64,000 nucleotides of DNA from Kibdelosporangium sp. MJ126-NF4 (GCF_000826545.1 NZ_CDME01000011.1:1812657-1876656); one strand, 5' to 3'; positions 20,035-30,586 are shown, counted from the first letter of the stretch. The notes: generated from the sequence alone by a model not told the origin. Program-made: numbers and translations.

Positions 20035-20706
20035 CTAATAAGTCGGTGTCGTGGACGACGGCCTGCGCGCGGTCGACGAACCGCTCGGACTGGAGCCGAG
20101 CTCGGCGTTCGAGACGCACCATTTGCCGCCGTTGTCCTTCAGCGTGAGCATCATCGGCCGGGTCTCCGAGCCGGACCTGCCCGCCACGGTCGCCCTGATC
20201 GTGAGCCTGGCGACCGCGCCCGCGCTCGACTCCCTGACCTTGCCGTCGAGGCTGGTCTCGAGGGTGACGTTCGGCTTGACGTCGTTCAGCTGGAAAGCCG
20301 GGTTCCTCTTGGACGGGTCGCACAGCGTGTTCTTCGCGGCGTCGGCGTCCTTGTTGTCGACGGCCTTGATCACCCTGTCGACGACGGCCTGCGCGCTGGA
20401 CGCGTCGTCCCCGCTGCCCGCCTGTGTCGTCTGCGCGGCCGGGGTGGGTTTCTCGTCGTCGCCGCCGGTCAGCAGGATGATCGCGGTCACACCGCCGCCG
20501 ACCACCAGCACGCCCGCGATGGCCAGGCCGACGATCAGGCCCGTCTTGCTCTTCTGGGGTGGCTGGCCGCCGGGGAAGCCGCCGTAGTTCGGCTGCTGGC
20601 CCCATGCGGGCTGCTGCTGGCCGTGTCCGTCCTGCCAGGCGGGTTGCTGGCCGTACGGGTCTGGCTGGCCTCCGTAGGGCCCTGGCTGCTGCGGCGGATA
20701 CGTCAT
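20035..20706 (-). CDS. Membrane-anchored protein, array member 2, Gln/Pro-rich N terminus
   Basis: A 223-aa protein: ~53 cytoplasmic residues dominated by Pro, Gln, Gly and Tyr, a transmembrane helix (about 57-80), a Thr/Ala/Asp linker and the extracellular domain with cysteines in NTLCDPS and KWCVSN. A short Ser-rich tail follows. ATG 20706 (MTYPPQ) is preferred; ATG 20712 is two codons upstream. Separated from member 1 by a hairpin, so it likely has its own promoter in the 217-bp spacer. Confidence 0.7.
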   Translation of the reverse strand: MTYPPQQPGPYGGQPDPYGQQPAWQDGHGQQQPAWGQQPNYGGFPGGQPPQKSKTGLIVGLAIAGVLVVGGGVTAIILLTGGDDEKPTPAAQTTQAGSGDDASSAQAVVDRVIKAVDNKDADAAKNTLCDPSKRNPAFQLNDVKPNVTLETSLDGKVRESSAGAVARLTIRATVAGRSGSETRPMMLTLKDNGGKWCVSNAELGSSPSGSSTARRPSSTTPTY

Positions 20707-20869
20707 GACCATCCCAGTCTTCGGAAGCGCTTCCAGCTGTCCGGAGGCGCGATCGCTGGCCACGGTAGGTGACGCGGGGCCCGGTCGCCGGTACTTCCGG
20801 CCGAGAACTCGAGACGATCGGGTAACGAACGGGATACGTCACCCGATGGTCATCGTCCGGTTACGACGA

Positions 20870-20897
20870 AGCCCGGACCGCCTGTGCGGTCCGGGCT
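20870..20897 (-). terminator. Intrinsic-type hairpin after array member 1
   Basis: Perfect 12-bp stem AGCCCGGACCGC / GCGGTCCGGGCT with a 4-nt loop, 26 bp downstream of the stop of the gene at 20924-21661 (minus strand). It separates that gene's transcript from the next. Confidence 0.75.
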
Positions 20898-20923
20898 CGT
20901 GGTTCGTGCTGGTCAGCGCCCCG

Positions 20924-21661
20924 TTACTTCTTCTGCATCTTGGGGTTGCTGATGTTGGCGAGGCACCAGTCGCCGTCCTTCTTCTGCAGCTTGATGTCCA
21001 TGGTCATGACCACCGAGGTTCCCTCGGCGTTGACGTCGACCTTGATCTTGCCGGTCGCGGTGTCGCCGTTCTCCTTCGGCTCCTCTTCGACGGAGGCGGT
21101 GTACTTCATCGACGGGGGCAGGCTGTCGAGCTTGTCGGTGCTCACCTTGCCCTTGTCGCAGGCGACCTTCTGGGCAAGGTCCTTGTCCTTCTTGTTGATC
21201 GCGTCGACGATCGTGTTCGCGGTCGCGCTGGGCGATCCGGTCCCCGCGCTGCCGCCACCGAGTGTGAAGATCAACACGACGACGACACCGATCACGACGA
21301 CCGCGCCACCGACGAGGATCCACGGCAGCGGGCTCTTCTTCGGCGGCTGGAATCCCGGCTGTCCGTATTGACCGGGCTGTCCGTATGCGCCGGGTGGCTG
21401 CTGGCCGTAGGGGTTGTTGGGGTCATAGCCCGGCTGCGCGGGCTGCTGCCCGGACTGCGGGTACGCCCCGCCCGGCTGCATCGGCTGCTGTCCAGATGGC
21501 GGGTACGCTCCGCCCGGCTGCTGTGGGTATCCACCCGGCTGCTGCGGGTAGCCGCCTGGCTGCTGGGGGTAGCCGCCGCCAGGCTGCTGGCCATAGCCCG
21601 GTTGCTGGCCGTAACCGGGCTGCTCGCCGAATCCGCCCGGCTGGTGCGGCGGTTGAGACAT
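20924..21661 (-). CDS. Membrane-anchored protein, array member 1, PGGYPQQ-repeat N terminus
   Basis: A 245-aa protein, the largest of the five paralogues. The first ~110 residues are a cytoplasmic low-complexity tail with repeated PGGYPQQ and GYGQQ units, the kind of tail seen in actinobacterial cell-surface and secretion-linked proteins. One transmembrane helix (about 113-135) and the extracellular domain with cysteines in KVACDKG and DWCLAN follow. Start ATG 21661 has GGAGA six bases upstream. The tail repeats likely change length by slippage. Confidence 0.75.
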   Translation of the reverse strand: MSQPPHQPGGFGEQPGYGQQPGYGQQPGGGYPQQPGGYPQQPGGYPQQPGGAYPPSGQQPMQPGGAYPQSGQQPAQPGYDPNNPYGQQPPGAYGQPGQYGQPGFQPPKKSPLPWILVGGAVVVIGVVVVLIFTLGGGSAGTGSPSATANTIVDAINKKDKDLAQKVACDKGKVSTDKLDSLPPSMKYTASVEEEPKENGDTATGKIKVDVNAEGTSVVMTMDIKLQKKDGDWCLANISNPKMQKK

Positions 21662-21910
21662 TACGTTCTCCTCGGTGTGGCGATCGTGTACATGTCATGT
21701 TTCAACAGCGCTCGCCCCGGCGCCATCGGACTAGTACTGGACGCACCGTAGCCGGTGTTCGGTTCCGTACTACACCGGGATGGAGCATTGAATCCCTCCG
21801 AGCGGGGGTTTCTTGACCATGACGCGCCGATCTCGACATCTGGATGAGCTCCGAATGTCAGTGATCACCGGTACCGTATGGGGTACGTAGTTCGGGAGGA
21901 GGTGCCGACC

Positions 21911-23716
21911 ATGCAGCACGACCGTCCCGGCAGTCGGCCTGAGGAGGCCGACGACCACAGCGCCGATGAAGGCGCGGGCCGTGAGACTAGTCAGTCCGCG
22001 CAGATCCGATTCCTCGAAGAGGAAATCGCGCTGCTGCGCCGCAAGTTGACGGAATCGCCTCGCCATGTGCGCCTGCTCGAGCAGAGGCTTGCCGAAGCAT
22101 CTGAACGAGTGGGACAGCTCACAGAGCGCAACACCAAGCTGGTGGACACGCTGCGCGAGGCCCGAAGCCAGTTGCTGGCGTTGCGGGAGGAGGTGGATCG
22201 GCTAGCGCAGCCGCCCAGCGGCTATGGCGTGTACCTGGCCGGTCATGAGGACGGCACGGTGGATGTTTTCACCGCCGGCCGACGGATGCGGGTGGCGGTG
22301 TCGCCCGCTGTCGACCTCGACACGCTCAAGCGCGGACAGTCGGTGCGTCTCAACGAGGCGCTGACCGTCGTGGAGGGTGGCACGTTCGAGCAGACCGGCG
22401 AGGTCTGCACGTTGCGTGAGCTGCTCGCTGCCGGATCCGACGGTGCCTCGTTGCGGGCACTTGTGGTCGGACATGCCGATGAGGAAAGGGTGGTGTGGCT
22501 GGCCGATCCACTGGCCGACGCACCGCTCAAGCCAGGTGATTCCCTCCTGGTCGACTCGAAGTCCGGGTACGCGTACGAGCGCGTGCCCAAGGCGGAGGTC
22601 GAGGATCTCGTGCTCGAGGAGGTGCCGGACGTCGACTACGCCGACATCGGTGGCCTCTTCCGGCAGATCGAGCAGATCCGCGACGCGGTGGAACTGCCGT
22701 TCCTGCACGCCGAGCTGTACCGGGAGTACGAGCTGCGCCCGCCGAAGGGCGTGCTGCTCTACGGTCCGCCCGGCTGCGGCAAGACGCTCATCGCCAAGGC
22801 CGTGGCCAACTCGTTGGCCAAGAAGGTGGCGTTGGCGCGTGGCGAGGACAACAGCGAAGCCAAGTCGTACTTCCTCAACATCAAGGGTCCCGAACTGCTC
22901 AACAAGTTCGTGGGCGAGACCGAGCGGCACATCCGGCTGATCTTCCAGCGGGCACGCGAGAAGGCGTCGGAAGGCACCCCGGTGATCGTGTTCTTCGACG
23001 AGATGGACTCGATCTTCCGCACCCGCGGCAGCGGCGTGTCGTCCGATGTGGAGACGACCATCGTGCCGCAGCTGCTCAGCGAGATCGACGGTGTCGAAGG
23101 TCTCGAGAACGTGATTGTGATCGGCGCGTCCAACCGCGAGGACATGATCGACCCGGCGATCCTGCGCCCGGGCCGACTGGACGTGAAGATCAAGATCGAG
23201 CGTCCGGACGCCGAGGCGGCCAAGGACATCTTCTCGAAGTACCTGACCACCACGTTGCCGATCCACAGCGACGACCTCGACGAGTTCGCCGGGGACCGCC
23301 GCGCGTGCCTGGACGCGATGATCCAGCACACCGTGGAGCGGATGTACGAGGAGAGCGAGGACAACAGGTTCCTCGAGGTCACGTACGCCAACGGGGACAA
23401 GGAGGTCCTGTACTTCCGCGACTTCAACTCCGGCGCGATGATCCAGAACATCGTCGACCGGGCGAAGAAGGCCGCGATCAAGTCGGTGCTGGAGACCCAG
23501 CAGCCGGGGCTGCGCGTGCAGCACCTGCTCGACGCGATCGTGGACGAGTTCGCGGAGAACGAGGACCTGCCGAACACCACCAACCCGGACGACTGGGCCA
23601 GGATCTCCGGCAAGAAGGGCGAGCGGATCGTCTACATCCGCACGCTCGTCACCGGCAAGAACCAGGAGTCCGGCCGGGCGATCGACACGGCCACCAACAC
23701 CGGCCAGTACCTGTAG
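21911..23716 (+). CDS. arc: Proteasome-associated AAA ATPase Arc/Mpa
   Basis: Ring ATPase that recognises pupylated proteins, unfolds them and feeds them to the 20S proteasome. 601 aa: N-terminal coiled coil (about residues 35-85) that binds Pup, two OB-type domains (about 90-235), and the AAA domain with Walker A GPPGCGKT at 285-292 and Walker B FFDEMDS with Asp363-Glu364. The extreme C terminus is GQYL, the penultimate-Tyr motif that docks in the proteasome alpha ring. ATG 21911 follows GGGAGGAGG; the frame is open back to 21878 but lacks a ribosome site there. A strong hairpin follows the stop. Confidence 0.97.
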   Translation: MQHDRPGSRPEEADDHSADEGAGRETSQSAQIRFLEEEIALLRRKLTESPRHVRLLEQRLAEASERVGQLTERNTKLVDTLREARSQLLALREEVDRLAQPPSGYGVYLAGHEDGTVDVFTAGRRMRVAVSPAVDLDTLKRGQSVRLNEALTVVEGGTFEQTGEVCTLRELLAAGSDGASLRALVVGHADEERVVWLADPLADAPLKPGDSLLVDSKSGYAYERVPKAEVEDLVLEEVPDVDYADIGGLFRQIEQIRDAVELPFLHAELYREYELRPPKGVLLYGPPGCGKTLIAKAVANSLAKKVALARGEDNSEAKSYFLNIKGPELLNKFVGETERHIRLIFQRAREKASEGTPVIVFFDEMDSIFRTRGSGVSSDVETTIVPQLLSEIDGVEGLENVIVIGASNREDMIDPAILRPGRLDVKIKIERPDAEAAKDIFSKYLTTTLPIHSDDLDEFAGDRRACLDAMIQHTVERMYEESEDNRFLEVTYANGDKEVLYFRDFNSGAMIQNIVDRAKKAAIKSVLETQQPGLRVQHLLDAIVDEFAENEDLPNTTNPDDWARISGKKGERIVYIRTLVTGKNQESGRAIDTATNTGQYL

Positions 23717-23732
23717 AAACCCGGCAGCACCC

Positions 23733-23763
23733 GAGCGCCGCGGCCACCTTGGCCGCGGCGCTC
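23733..23763 (+). terminator. Hairpin after arc
   Basis: Near-perfect GC stem GAGCGCCGCGGCC / GGCCGCGGCGCTC (13 bp) with a short loop, 17 bp after the arc stop and 16 bp before the next gene. Confidence 0.75.
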
Positions 23764-23778
23764 GTTTACGTTGATGGC

Positions 23779-24684
23779 ATGCGCATCGCTCTGGGTATGG
23801 CGGCACTGGGACGGCCCGCGTACATCAACCTCGGCCGGGACACGGCCCTGCCCGCCGACCGCACAGTCGACGCGATGCGCGCGGCCAGTTTCGAGGTGCT
23901 GGACGCCGCGTACGCGGCCGGGATCCGCTGGGTCGACGCGGCGAGGTCCTACGGCCGCGCGGAGGAGTTCGTGTCCGCCTGGCTGGCCGACCGCGGCCAC
24001 ACGGACATAACGGTGTCCAGCAAGTGGGGCTACGAGTACACAGCGGACTGGCGTCCCGACGCCGATGTACACGAAGTCAAGGAACATTCCCTCGCGCGCT
24101 TCGAGCGTCAGTGGAACGAGACGCGGGAACTGCTCGAAGTCGGCTTGTACCAGGTGCATTCGCTGACCGCCGACAGTCCGTTGTTCACCGACAGTGACTT
24201 GTGGCGTCGAATGGCGGATATCGGCGTCCCACTGGGCTTCTCCACCAGCGGCCCGGCGCAGGCCGACACCATCCGGCGCGCGTTCGACCTGGAGGTCGAC
24301 GGGCAGCGGCTGTTCTCCTCGGTGCAGTCCACATGGAACGTCCTGGAGACCTCGGCGGGCCCCGCGCTGGCCGAAGCGCACGCCGGGGGCGCGCGGGTGA
24401 TGCTCAAGGAGGTCATGGCCAACGGCAGGCTCGCGATGCAGCCGCCCGGCCCGGTCGCGGACGTCGCCATCCGGCACGGCGCCGGTCCCGACGCGGTCGC
24501 GATGGCGGCGGCACTGGCCGAGCCGTGGGCGGATCTCGTGCTGACCGGCGCCGCGAGCGTGCCGCAGCTGTACGCCAACCTGATGCCGATGGAGCTGGAC
24601 ATCGTGGACCACGAGTTGCTGCGCGAACTGGCCGAGCCGCCCGAGCAGTACTGGTGGACGCGCTCCCAGCTGCGGTGGAACTGA
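23779..24684 (+). CDS. Aldo/keto reductase-family oxidoreductase
   Basis: A 301-aa (beta/alpha)8-barrel reductase of the aldo/keto reductase family. Catalytic Asp and Tyr appear in WVDAARSYGRAEEFVS, Lys in SSKWGYEY, and the His position in YQVHSL; the phosphate/NADP region near the C terminus (LTGAASVPQLYANL) matches loosely. Substrate unknown. ATG 23779 has TACGTT six bases upstream and no ribosome site, so transcription probably starts at the codon itself. The frame extends upstream into arc but that part is a shadow of arc. Confidence 0.82.
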   Translation: MRIALGMAALGRPAYINLGRDTALPADRTVDAMRAASFEVLDAAYAAGIRWVDAARSYGRAEEFVSAWLADRGHTDITVSSKWGYEYTADWRPDADVHEVKEHSLARFERQWNETRELLEVGLYQVHSLTADSPLFTDSDLWRRMADIGVPLGFSTSGPAQADTIRRAFDLEVDGQRLFSSVQSTWNVLETSAGPALAEAHAGGARVMLKEVMANGRLAMQPPGPVADVAIRHGAGPDAVAMAAALAEPWADLVLTGAASVPQLYANLMPMELDIVDHELLRELAEPPEQYWWTRSQLRWN

Positions 24685-24727
24685 AAACCAGGCCACAAGG
24701 GACAGAGCGGGCGGCTAGCATGCCGCC

Positions 24728-25204
24728 GTGCGAAAGACTGGGGGCTTACTGCTCATCGTGTCCGGCCTGCTCGTGAGCGGGTGCGGCGGGCCACAGACCA
24801 AGGATCTTGCCGTGCCTGACGAGTTCCAGCGGCTCGTCCGGGGTGTCGCCGTCGGCGCACAGCCGACGTTCACGGGCTCGACCTGCGTGTTCGCTCCGAG
24901 GGAAGGCAAGTCGTACCGCTATCGAGCGGAGTACACCGTGCCCGCGCCACTCGACGAGGCCACTGAGCAGGTGCGCAGAACAGGGGCGGACCGGGGCTGG
25001 CAGCTGTTCCGCTCGAAACAGGGTGCCTTCCTGATGACCCACAAGCTCGAGCTGGGCGAGGTCATCATCGGGCTCGCGGCAGACGGCGGGAACACGAAGG
25101 TGTCCGCGGTGAACGCGTTCAACTGCGGGCATCCCGACCGGCCGGACGATCCCTTCCCCGACGACCCGCTGTACCAGGCCAAGCGGGACGCCGAGCCGCA
25201 GTAG
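24728..25204 (+). CDS. Putative lipoprotein, tandem paralogue 1
   Basis: A 158-aa predicted lipoprotein: a Lys-Arg start, hydrophobic stretch and lipobox LVSGC with the modified Cys at residue 19. The mature part has two further Cys (GSTC and FNCG) and no recognised domain. It is clearly related to the next gene over its full length: both share MRKTGG, TGSTC, YRYRAEYTVP and NTKVSAV segments. Leaderless GTG start with TAGCAT six bases upstream. Function unknown. Confidence 0.7.
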   Translation: MRKTGGLLLIVSGLLVSGCGGPQTKDLAVPDEFQRLVRGVAVGAQPTFTGSTCVFAPREGKSYRYRAEYTVPAPLDEATEQVRRTGADRGWQLFRSKQGAFLMTHKLELGEVIIGLAADGGNTKVSAVNAFNCGHPDRPDDPFPDDPLYQAKRDAEPQ

Positions 25205-25259
25205 CGGCGATGTGACCGAATCGGCCACATCGGACAGTGGATGCGGTTAGTGTCTCGCC

Positions 25260-26204
25260 GTGCGTAAGACTGGGGGAGCGCTGCTCATCGTGTTCGGCCT
25301 GCTCGTCAGCGGGTGTGGACAGTCGATCAAGGACATCCCGGTGCCGGTGGAGTTCCAGCGGCCGATCCGGGACGTGGCAGGCGGTGCGCAGCCGGGTTTC
25401 ACCGGCTCGACCTGCTTCTCCAAGCCCCTGGAGGAACGGGACTCCCACCGCTACCGGGCCGAGTACACAGTGCCCGGTCCCGTCGCCAAGGTCGCCGAAC
25501 AGCTGCGCGCTGCCGGTGTCACGCGCGGCTGGCAGCCGTACCGGACCAAGACAGGTGAGTTCCTGCTGGTCCGCGGCCACAACCGGGACGAAGTCATCGT
25601 CGGTGTGGCGGCCGATGGCCAGAACACCAAGGTGTCCGCGGTCAGCGAGGACAACTGCAATGACGCCGTGCCCAGGGACCCGCTGTCGAACGCCATGCAG
25701 AACGCCGACCCAGACCTGGCGCCACGACAGCGGCAACTACTCGCCAGCGCCTACGACGCCGTGCGTGAGCTGGGTGTCGGGATCGGGCCGATGCTCGACC
25801 CCGGCAAAGCCGATCCGGACAGGCTGCCGTCACCACCGCCGATCCCGGACGACTACCCGAGCACCGATCTGGCGGGCTGTGACGTGAACCCGGCCGAGGG
25901 GACGCGGGGCGCACAGTGGCGCGGTTCCGGACCGGGTGCCCCGCTTGCGGGCTTCGTCACCGACACGACGGACCTCAAGGTCGTCGAAGACCGCATCCAG
26001 ACCGTGGCAGGCAAGCGGTGGAAGGCCACCTCCCGCAAGCAGGACGGCTCCCAGCGCCTGTCGTACACCCTTGAGCGGGACATCGGCGGCGTCTCGGCGG
26101 CGTTGACTGTGGAGCTCGCACAGGCCGAGGACCACCGCAAGAAGCCAGGTGTGCAGGTGAAGGGCAATCTCCTCACCGGGTGCGTGCCGCCTTCCGTGGG
26201 CTGA
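25260..26204 (+). CDS. Putative lipoprotein, tandem paralogue 2 with extra C-terminal domain
   Basis: A 314-aa predicted lipoprotein (lipobox LVSGC). Residues 1-150 repeat the preceding gene; a Pro-rich linker and a second ~120-residue domain with its own Cys pair (LAGCDVNP and LTGCVPP) follow. It is thus a duplication with an added or retained module. Leaderless GTG start, TAGTGT six bases upstream, so it is transcribed from its own promoter despite the tight arrangement. No function can be assigned. Confidence 0.7.
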   Translation: MRKTGGALLIVFGLLVSGCGQSIKDIPVPVEFQRPIRDVAGGAQPGFTGSTCFSKPLEERDSHRYRAEYTVPGPVAKVAEQLRAAGVTRGWQPYRTKTGEFLLVRGHNRDEVIVGVAADGQNTKVSAVSEDNCNDAVPRDPLSNAMQNADPDLAPRQRQLLASAYDAVRELGVGIGPMLDPGKADPDRLPSPPPIPDDYPSTDLAGCDVNPAEGTRGAQWRGSGPGAPLAGFVTDTTDLKVVEDRIQTVAGKRWKATSRKQDGSQRLSYTLERDIGGVSAALTVELAQAEDHRKKPGVQVKGNLLTGCVPPSVG

Positions 26205-26271
26205 GCCGTCCCTACTAAGGTCTGGCGCGGGGGAACCAGACCAAGATCACAATCAAGAGGGACGACACACC

Positions 26272-26940
26272 TTGCGTCGTGTGCACGTGCTCGTCGGCGT
26301 CGCTGCGGCGCTGCTGCTGACGGGCTGCTCGGACCGGCCCAACGACCTCGTGGACAACCGGTACTACCAGGACCCGGAGTCAGCCACGACCAGCGCGCCG
26401 CCGCCGTCGACGCCCGCGCCGCCTCCGTCACCGGCCGCCGCGCCGACGACGCAGCGCAGAGCCGCCGAACTCGACGGCCGCGCGATGACCGCGCAGGACC
26501 TCGCCGCGGAAGGTGTCCAGCCTTCTGGCAGCCCCACGCGGACCGTCCAGCCGACGCTGCCGGACTGCCAGGTGCCACTGGGCGACGCCCAGTCGGGCTA
26601 CCAGGCCGGATGGGCCTATCCGACTGGTTCGACTGTTCGGCAGTACCTCGCGGAATACCGGGAAAAAGCGGAAGATGTCGTCGCCGCGGCCCGTGCCAAG
26701 ATCACGTGCGGCACGTACAAGTCGGCCGGGACCGACGTGCGCGTCAGCGCGCCCGTCGTCACTGACAAGCAGGTCAGCTGGTGTGCCACGAGCTCGAAGC
26801 AGTCCGCCTGCACAGTGCTGGAGGCCGACGGTCCGGTGCTGTCGGTCGTGGTCGTCACAGCCACGACCGAGGCCAAGGCGAAGGCCGCGGTGACCCGAAT
26901 CGCACCACTCGCTGCAACGGCCCTTGGACGCAACTCATAG
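26272..26940 (+). CDS. Putative lipoprotein upstream of dop
   Basis: A 222-aa predicted lipoprotein with lipobox LLTGC near residue 19, a long Pro/Ala/Thr linker (about 45-70) and a C-terminal ~130-residue domain with four Cys (LPDC, ITCG, SWCAT, SACTV) that may form two disulfides, somewhat like PknH-type sensor domains; this likeness is weak. The TTG at 26272 follows GAGGGA by 10 bp; GTG 26281 is the alternative. Its TAG stop is the first part of the TAGGCT -10 box of dop. Confidence 0.65.
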   Translation: MRRVHVLVGVAAALLLTGCSDRPNDLVDNRYYQDPESATTSAPPPSTPAPPPSPAAAPTTQRRAAELDGRAMTAQDLAAEGVQPSGSPTRTVQPTLPDCQVPLGDAQSGYQAGWAYPTGSTVRQYLAEYREKAEDVVAAARAKITCGTYKSAGTDVRVSAPVVTDKQVSWCATSSKQSACTVLEADGPVLSVVVVTATTEAKAKAAVTRIAPLAATALGRNS

Positions 26941-26949
26941 GCTTGACCC

Positions 26950-28458
26950 ATGCGGCGGATCATGGGTACCGAGGTCGAGTACGGCATTGCCGTTCCCGGC
27001 GATGCGACAGCCAATCCCGTACTGACATCGACCCAGGTCGTGCTCGCCTACGCGGCGGCTGCCGACATCCCGAGGGCCCGCCGGGCCCGCTGGGACTACG
27101 AAGTCGAGTCGCCGCTGCGCGACGCGCGCGGGTTCGACCTCGGCGCGCCGAGCATGGCGCCGTCCGACCCGGACGTGGAGGACCTCGGCGCCGCGAACGT
27201 CATCCTGACCAACGGCGCGCGACTGTACGTCGACCACGCCCACCCCGAGTACTCCGCGCCCGAGGTCACCAACGCGCGTGACGCGGTGATCTGGGACAAG
27301 GCGGGGGAGCGTGTGATGGAGGAGGCGGCGCTCAAGGCCGCCACCGTGCCCGGTCAGCCCCGGCTGCAGCTGTACAAGAACAACGTCGACGGCAAGGGCG
27401 CGAGCTACGGCACGCACGAGAACTACCTGATGAGCCGGAGCACGCCGTTCACCTCGGTGATCTCCGGGTTGACGCCGTTCTTCGTGTCCCGCCAGGTGAT
27501 CTGCGGTTCCGGCCGGGTCGGCATCGGCGTCGCGGGCGAGGAGGCCGGGTTCCAGCTCTCGCAGCGCTCGGACTACATCGAGGTCGAGGTCGGCCTGGAG
27601 ACCACGCTCAAGCGCGGCATCATCAACACCCGCGACGAGCCACACGCCGACGCAGACAAATACCGACGGCTGCACGTGATCATCGGCGACGCGAACCTCG
27701 CCGAGTACTCCACGTACCTCAAGGTCGGTACGGCCGCGCTGGTCATCGACATGATCGAGTCCGGCGTCCGGTTCGACCACCTCAAGCTCGCCGACCCGGT
27801 CCGCGCGGTGCACCACCTCAGCCACGACCCGACGCTCAAGACGACGGTCGAGCTGTCCAACGGCCGCAAGTTCACCGGGTTGGACATCCAGTCGGCGTAC
27901 ATGGAGATGGCCGCGGAGCACGTCGAGAAGACCGACCAGGACGCCGTGTCCCGGCACGTGCTGCAGACCTGGGCGGAGATCATCGACGCGCTGCGCCGTG
28001 ACCCGCTCGAATGCGCCGACCGGCTGGACTGGCCGGCCAAGCTGCGGCTGATGGAGGGCTTCATGGCCCGTGACAACCTGCAGTGGTCCTCGCCGCGGCT
28101 GTCCCTGATCGACCTGCAGTACTCCGACGTCCGGCTGGACAAGGGCCTCTACAACCGCCTCGTGGCCCGCGGCTCGATGAAGCGGCTGGTCACCGAGGAG
28201 GAGGTGCAGGCGGCGATCACCGAGCCGCCGACCGACACGCGTGCCTTCTTCCGCGGCCGCTGCCTGGAGAAATACCCGAACTCGATCGCCGCGGCGTCGT
28301 GGGACTCGGTGATCTTCGACCTCGGCCGCGAATCGCTGGTCCGGATCCCCACTCTCGAGCCCCTTCGCGGGACGAAAGCGCACGTCGGAGCCCTGTTGGA
28401 GGCCGCTTCGACGGCCGAGGAGCTGGTCGACGCGCTGACCGGCGCGCCGCGGGGCTAA
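26950..28458 (+). CDS. dop: Depupylase/deamidase of Pup (Dop)
   Basis: Removes Pup from proteins and, where Pup ends in Gln, deamidates it to Glu. 502 aa, carboxylate-amine ligase fold shared with PafA and glutamine synthetase. ATP/metal residues near the N terminus (GTEVEYG) and the catalytic Asp95 in [11 protein letters not shown] match the mycobacterial enzyme. The Dop-specific loop is present between residues ~38 and 78 ([19 protein letters not shown]). Leaderless ATG: TAGGCT six bases upstream. Because the encoded Pup already ends in Glu, Dop here should act mainly as depupylase. Confidence 0.96.
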   Translation: MRRIMGTEVEYGIAVPGDATANPVLTSTQVVLAYAAAADIPRARRARWDYEVESPLRDARGFDLGAPSMAPSDPDVEDLGAANVILTNGARLYVDHAHPEYSAPEVTNARDAVIWDKAGERVMEEAALKAATVPGQPRLQLYKNNVDGKGASYGTHENYLMSRSTPFTSVISGLTPFFVSRQVICGSGRVGIGVAGEEAGFQLSQRSDYIEVEVGLETTLKRGIINTRDEPHADADKYRRLHVIIGDANLAEYSTYLKVGTAALVIDMIESGVRFDHLKLADPVRAVHHLSHDPTLKTTVELSNGRKFTGLDIQSAYMEMAAEHVEKTDQDAVSRHVLQTWAEIIDALRRDPLECADRLDWPAKLRLMEGFMARDNLQWSSPRLSLIDLQYSDVRLDKGLYNRLVARGSMKRLVTEEEVQAAITEPPTDTRAFFRGRCLEKYPNSIAAASWDSVIFDLGRESLVRIPTLEPLRGTKAHVGALLEAASTAEELVDALTGAPRG

Positions 28459-28564
28459 GGGTGGTTTCGGTTCACTCGTGGAGAAACACGGGTCAACCTG
28501 TGGGACACATGTCGGTCCCCCTGGGTAATGTTTCAGGTAGGCCAGTCGAAAACCGGGAGGCCAG

Positions 28565-28759
28565 ATGTCCCAGGAAAAGGTCCAGCGCCAGGGCGGCGGC
28601 GACGGCGACGATGATGTCGACGGTGGTGCGGCTGCCGGTCAGGAACGCAGGGAGAAGCTCGGCGAGGACGTCGACACGATCCTCGACGAGATCGACGACG
28701 TGCTCGAGGAGAACGCGGAGGACTTCGTCCGCGCCTATGTGCAAAAGGGCGGCGAGTAA
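28565..28759 (+). CDS. pup: Prokaryotic ubiquitin-like protein Pup
   Basis: The 64-aa protein tag, mostly disordered, with an acidic helix-forming C-terminal half ([20 protein letters not shown]) that binds the Arc coiled coil. It ends in GGE, not GGQ as in mycobacteria, so it can be attached by PafA without deamidation. Two Lys residues at 5 and 31 could be self-pupylation sites. ATG 28565 follows GGGAGG; a TAATGT box at 28525-28530 is a likely promoter element of the pup-prcBA transcript. Confidence 0.97.
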   Translation: MSQEKVQRQGGGDGDDDVDGGAAAGQERREKLGEDVDTILDEIDDVLEENAEDFVRAYVQKGGE

Positions 28760-28818
28760 CCTCGTCATGCCCTGACGGGCAAACCAGGCAGGAACCAGCG
28801 GAGCGACGAAAGCAGGGC

Positions 28819-29673
28819 ATGGACCACACCTTCTCCCGCCAAGGGGCGGGCACCGGGCTACCGGCTGCCTATCTCTCGGCCGCGTCATCGTCATTCACCG
28901 AGTTCCTGCGTTCGCAGGCGCCCGAGATGCTTCCGGGCGCCCGCGCGGCGGACCTGACCAACCACGCCGCACTGGCGGAGGTCCCCCACGGCACGACCAT
29001 CGTCGCCGTGGCCTACACAGGTGGCGTGCTGCTCGCAGGTGACCGGCGTGCCACGTCGGGCAACCTGATCGCGCAGCGCGACATGGAGAAGGTGTACGTC
29101 ACCGACGACTACTCGGCCGTCGGCATAGCGGGCACCGCGGGTCTCGCGGTGGAGATGGTCCGCCTGTACACAGTGGATCTCGCGCACTACGAGAAGATCG
29201 AGGGCGTGCCGCTGTCCTTGGACGGCAAGGCGAACAAGCTCGCATCGACCGTGCGCGAGAACCTGGGCATGGCGATGAACGGGTTGGCCGTCGTGCCCCT
29301 GTTCGTCGGCTACGACGTCGACGCGGACCAGCCGCGCGGCCGGATCGTGTCCTACGACGTGGTCGGCGGCCGCTACGAGGAGCGCGCGGGTTTCCACGCG
29401 GTCGGCTCGGGGTCGCTGTTCGCCAAGTCGGCGTTGAAGAAGATGTACGACCCGGACGGTGACCAGGACGCGGCCATCCGGTGTGCTGTCGAGGCGCTGT
29501 ACGACGCGGCCGAGGACGACACCGCGACCGGCGGGCCGGACATCCACCGGCGGATCTTCCCGTCCATCATCACGATCACCGGGGCGGACGGCGCGGTCCG
29601 GCTGCCCGACGAGCAAACCGGTGTGGTGGCCGAGGCGGTCGTCACCGATCGCAGTCAACGACCGCGTGGTTAA
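28819..29673 (+). CDS. prcB: 20S proteasome beta subunit PrcB
   Basis: Catalytic subunit of the 20S core, 284 aa. A 58-residue propeptide precedes the processing site HG|TT, where Thr59 becomes the N-terminal nucleophile; Asp and Lys of the active site follow in the ATSGNL and GDRRAT regions. The propeptide includes a helix ([15 protein letters not shown]) like that in mycobacterial PrcB that blocks the active site until assembly. Sits 59 bp after pup and 42 bp before prcA in one operon. Confidence 0.97.
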   Translation: MDHTFSRQGAGTGLPAAYLSAASSSFTEFLRSQAPEMLPGARAADLTNHAALAEVPHGTTIVAVAYTGGVLLAGDRRATSGNLIAQRDMEKVYVTDDYSAVGIAGTAGLAVEMVRLYTVDLAHYEKIEGVPLSLDGKANKLASTVRENLGMAMNGLAVVPLFVGYDVDADQPRGRIVSYDVVGGRYEERAGFHAVGSGSLFAKSALKKMYDPDGDQDAAIRCAVEALYDAAEDDTATGGPDIHRRIFPSIITITGADGAVRLPDEQTGVVAEAVVTDRSQRPRG

Positions 29674-29715
29674 CGACGTGTCGCCCCGTCCGCACAAGAT
29701 CCAGGAGCCACTGCT

Positions 29716-30498
29716 GTGAGTATGCCGCTGTTCGCCTCGCCCGAGCAGTTGATGCGGGAGAAGTCCGAGATCGCCCGCAAGGGCATCGCGCGGGGCCGCA
29801 GTGTCGTCGTGCTGAAGTACGCCGGTGGCGTGCTGTTCGTCGCGGAGATCCCGGCCAAGAGCACGCTGCGCAAGGTCTCGGAGCTCTACGACCGGATCGG
29901 CTTCGCCGCCGCGGGCCGCTACGCGGAGTTCGAAGGCCTGCGCCGCGGTGGGATCAGGCACGCCGAGCTGTGGGGCTACGCGTACGACCGCAGGGATGTC
30001 TCCGCGCGCCAACTGGCGAACGTCTACGCACAGGCACTCGGGGCGATCTTCTCCGAGCAGCTCAAGCCGTACGAAGTGGAGCTGTGCGTCGCCGAGGTCG
30101 GCACGTCGGCCGAGCAGGACCAGATGTTCCGGCTCACCTACGACGGTTCGATCGTCGACGAGTCGCGCTACATGGTCATGGGCGGAAACGTCGACCCGAT
30201 CGTCACGGCGCTGAAGGACACCTACAGCGAGGGCATGGACCTGTCCACTGCTGTCGATGTCGCGGTGCGCGCGTTGAGCAAGTCGAACACGCCGGGCAAC
30301 GCCAACAGCAACGGCAACGGGGGCGGTCTGCTCACGTCCGAGAACCTCGAAGTCGCCGTGCTCGACCGGGAACGGCTCGGCCGGGCGCACTCGCGGCGCG
30401 CCTTCCGCCGGATCGCCGGTGAGGCGCTGATCGCGTTGCTGCCGGTCGACGAGCCGCCTGCCGAGGAAGAAGCCCCGGCGGACGACAAGGACAAGTAG
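29716..30498 (+). CDS. prcA: 20S proteasome alpha subunit PrcA
   Basis: Structural outer-ring subunit, 260 aa. N terminus [23 protein letters not shown] contains the gate helix H0 and the YDRS-like region is replaced by FASPEQ, as usual in actinobacteria. The Lys in [16 protein letters not shown] segment ([13 protein letters not shown]) forms the pocket for the ATPase C terminus. A ~25-residue acidic Pro/Glu tail ends the protein. GTG start at 29716 follows AGGAGC. A strong intrinsic terminator follows. Confidence 0.95.
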   Translation: MSMPLFASPEQLMREKSEIARKGIARGRSVVVLKYAGGVLFVAEIPAKSTLRKVSELYDRIGFAAAGRYAEFEGLRRGGIRHAELWGYAYDRRDVSARQLANVYAQALGAIFSEQLKPYEVELCVAEVGTSAEQDQMFRLTYDGSIVDESRYMVMGGNVDPIVTALKDTYSEGMDLSTAVDVAVRALSKSNTPGNANSNGNGGGLLTSENLEVAVLDRERLGRAHSRRAFRRIAGEALIALLPVDEPPAEEEAPADDKDK

Positions 30499-30537
30499 GC
30501 GCAGCGACAAGTAGGCGCAGCGAACGATCGTCACACT

Positions 30538-30575
30538 CGGACCCGGGGGCGTGCTCCCGGGTCCGGTGTTTGTTT
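30538..30575 (+). terminator. Intrinsic terminator of the pup-prcB-prcA operon
   Basis: Perfect 10-bp stem CGGACCCGGG / CCCGGGTCCG with an 8-nt loop followed by GTGTTTGTTT. It sits 40 bp after prcA and just before the fusion ATPase gene, so that gene needs its own promoter or read-through. Confidence 0.85.
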
Positions 30576-30586
30576 CAGGGGGAACC

